A stretch of 7,124 nt of DNA from JAJPXC01 sp964562375 (GTDB lineage Bacteria > Bacteroidota > Bacteroidia > Bacteroidales > Muribaculaceae), in NCBI GenBank assembly GCA_964562375.1, contig CAZLSW010000118.1, positions 1 through 7,124 on the forward strand, read 5' to 3'. Numbering within the stretch: position 1 is the stretch's first letter; each line of letters starts with the position of its first letter. Made by a program: the position numbers and the translations under genes. Of the stretch, positions 6,285-7,124 are shown in pieces. Below the pieces are notes generated by a model. That model ran no database searches. It saw only the letters and a program-made list of their open reading frames with translations, and was not told where the DNA came from.

Positions 6285-7056
6285 GGGGGAGGATGATTGG
6301 GCTATGTGCCGCCGACACGGCGGCACTTTCTACTTGACCAGCCGCCGCGGCAAACCGCGGGGCACAGTGGCTTGTTGACGATTGCTCCTGGGCTTCGATG
6401 ATGCCGTCGGAGATGCGGATGATGCGGGATGTTGCGGCGCCCACGCCGGGGTCGTGGGTGACGATTACGATGGTCATACCCTGGTCGTTGAGCTCGCGCA
6501 TCAGGGCCATCACCTCGCGCGACGTCTGCGAGTCGAGGGCGCCGGTGGGCTCGTCGGCGAGGATTAGCGACGGCTGGGTGATGAGAGCGCGGGCGATCGC
6601 CACGCGTTGCTTCTGGCCTCCGGAGAGTTCGCCGGGGAGATGGTGAGCGCGGTCGGCCAGACCCATCCGCTCGAGTTGCTCCATTGCGAGACGGTTGCGC
6701 TTGCGGCGCGACACCCCCTGGTAGAATAGCGGGAGGGCGACGTTCTCCACGGCGTTCTTATAGTTAATAAGGTTGAACGACTGGAATACGAAGCCGATTT
6801 TTTGGTTTCTTAACCTTGCGGCCTCGTTTTCGCTCAGGTCGCGTATCAGCGTTCCGTCGAGGCGGTACTCTCCCGAGTCGTAATTGTCGAGTATGCCGAG
6901 GATATTAAGCAGGGTGGATTTGCCTGAGCCAGAGGCCCCCATGATAGCCACCAGCTCGCCCCGTGAAATGTCGAGGTTGATACCCTTAAGCACGTGCAGA
7001 GGCACGGCTCCGGGATAGGTTTTGTTAACGTCTTTAAGCTCGATAATCTTTTCCAT
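6277..7056 (-). CDS. ABC transporter ATPase, MacB/LolD type, with extra C-terminal tail
   Basis: This 259-residue cytoplasmic ATPase powers the permease pair. All catalytic motifs are intact: Walker A GASGSGKST (40-48), Q-loop Q92, signature LSGGQ (144-148), Walker B LILADEP with catalytic E169, D-loop GALD (172-175) and switch H201. The SGKSTLLNILGILD and DEPTGALD contexts place it in the MacB/LolD/FtsE group. The normal domain ends near residue 221 (RISDGIIE). The remaining 38 residues are Ala/Ser-rich, and residues 230-251 are encoded by the double palindrome at 6306-6365, so the tail probably has no ancestral function. The frame extends to an ATG at 7095 (13 more residues). The ATG at 7056 is preferred because MEKIIELKDVNKTYP is the usual family start. 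It is the first gene of the operon visible here, and its 3' end overlaps the first permease by 8 nt. Confidence 0.93.
   Translation of the reverse strand: MEKIIELKDVNKTYPGAVPLHVLKGINLDISRGELVAIMGASGSGKSTLLNILGILDNYDSGEYRLDGTLIRDLSENEAARLRNQKIGFVFQSFNLINYKNAVENVALPLFYQGVSRRKRNRLAMEQLERMGLADRAHHLPGELSGGQKQRVAIARALITQPSLILADEPTGALDSQTSREVMALMRELNDQGMTIVIVTHDPGVGAATSRIIRISDGIIEAQEQSSTSHCAPRFAAAAGQVESAAVSAAHSPIILPHD
6306..6365. repeat. REP-like double palindrome inside the ATPase 3' end
   Basis: Two strong palindromes lie side by side. The first pairs GTGCCGCC (6306-6313) with GGCGGCAC (6319-6326), with 8-bp perfect arms and a 5-nt loop. The second pairs CCGCGG (6345-6350) with CCGCGG (6355-6360) around a CAAA loop. 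The unit begins with GTGCC and ends with GGCAC, so its outer ends are also complementary. On the minus strand, GTAG (6330-6333) lies 3 nt before the first hairpin. GC content is far above the surroundings. The layout resembles bacterial REP doublets, but only this copy is visible in the window. Confidence 0.6.
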
Positions 7057-7124
7057 TGCATATATATGACGCAGATGGGTGTTAAAAAGTTGCATTAGGA
7101 TTTGGAAAATTCAACTTTACCCCT
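7057..7124 (-). promoter_or_regulatory. Upstream leader of the pump operon
   Basis: These 68 nt precede the ATPase ATG and run to the window edge. A 7-bp inverted repeat, AAAGTTG (7086-7092) and CAACTTT (7112-7118), spans a 19-nt spacer and could be an operator or the base of a hairpin. There is no exact TAnnTTTG box on the coding strand. TATATATG (7059-7066) differs at one position but touches the start codon too closely for a normal promoter. No Shine-Dalgarno sequence is seen. The true promoter may lie outside the window. Confidence 0.25.

Noticed and set aside
6285..6326. Upstream GTG start for the first permease (14 extra residues)
   Set aside because: The extension is translated palindromic repeat. 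The ATG at 6284 gives the normal family N-terminus and a short overlap with the ATPase gene.
7059..7066. TATATATG as a -7 promoter box for the operon
   Set aside because: It has one mismatch to TAnnTTTG, no -33 partner, and lies only 2 nt from the start codon.
7057..7095. Upstream ATG start for the ATPase (13 extra residues)
   Set aside because: The family normally begins a few residues before the first beta strand, which fits the ATG at 7056. The extension has no family resemblance, although it cannot be strictly excluded.

Overview
The window carries a complete ABC-type tripartite export system and one regulator. It most likely comes from a fairly GC-rich member of the Bacteroidales. That is inferred from three things: start codons without a convincing AGGAGG Shine-Dalgarno sequence, an exact match to the Bacteroidetes -7 promoter box (TAnnTTTG) before the first gene, and a separate-ATPase, two-permease, adaptor, OEP gene set that is common in that group. 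Genus cannot be fixed from the sequence alone.

Layout. Positions 1-59 hold a terminator-like stem-loop and a candidate promoter. A + strand gene (60-818) encodes a PAS-like/LuxR-type transcriptional regulator. Positions 819-1159 are non-coding; they separate this gene from a convergent minus-strand operon and contain an imperfect inverted-repeat element of about 220 bp. The minus-strand operon reads leftward from 7056 to 1160 in this order: ABC ATPase, first MacB/FtsX-type permease, second MacB/FtsX-type permease, periplasmic adaptor (HlyD/MacA type), TolC-like outer-membrane channel. The ATPase and first permease overlap by 8 nt, and the adaptor and TolC genes by 4 nt. The other two junctions are spacers of 117 and 140 bp filled with short tandem repeats. 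Positions 7057-7124 are the upstream leader of the operon.

How the genes fit together. The ATPase should energise a permease pair in the inner membrane, probably a heterodimer because two different permeases are encoded. The adaptor would bridge the periplasm to the TolC-like channel, giving export from the inner membrane or periplasm across the outer membrane, by analogy with MacAB-TolC. The substrate cannot be read from the sequence. The regulator could control the pump, but its convergent position does not prove this.

The genes belong to known families. The less ordinary content is in the repeats. Both large spacers inside the operon are built on the same modular plan of 8-mer and 7-mer tandem repeats. 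A double palindrome resembling a REP element lies inside the 3' end of the ATPase gene and encodes most of an extra C-terminal tail. A MITE-like inverted repeat sits between the convergent genes. I found no RNA gene, CRISPR array, transposase or phage gene.
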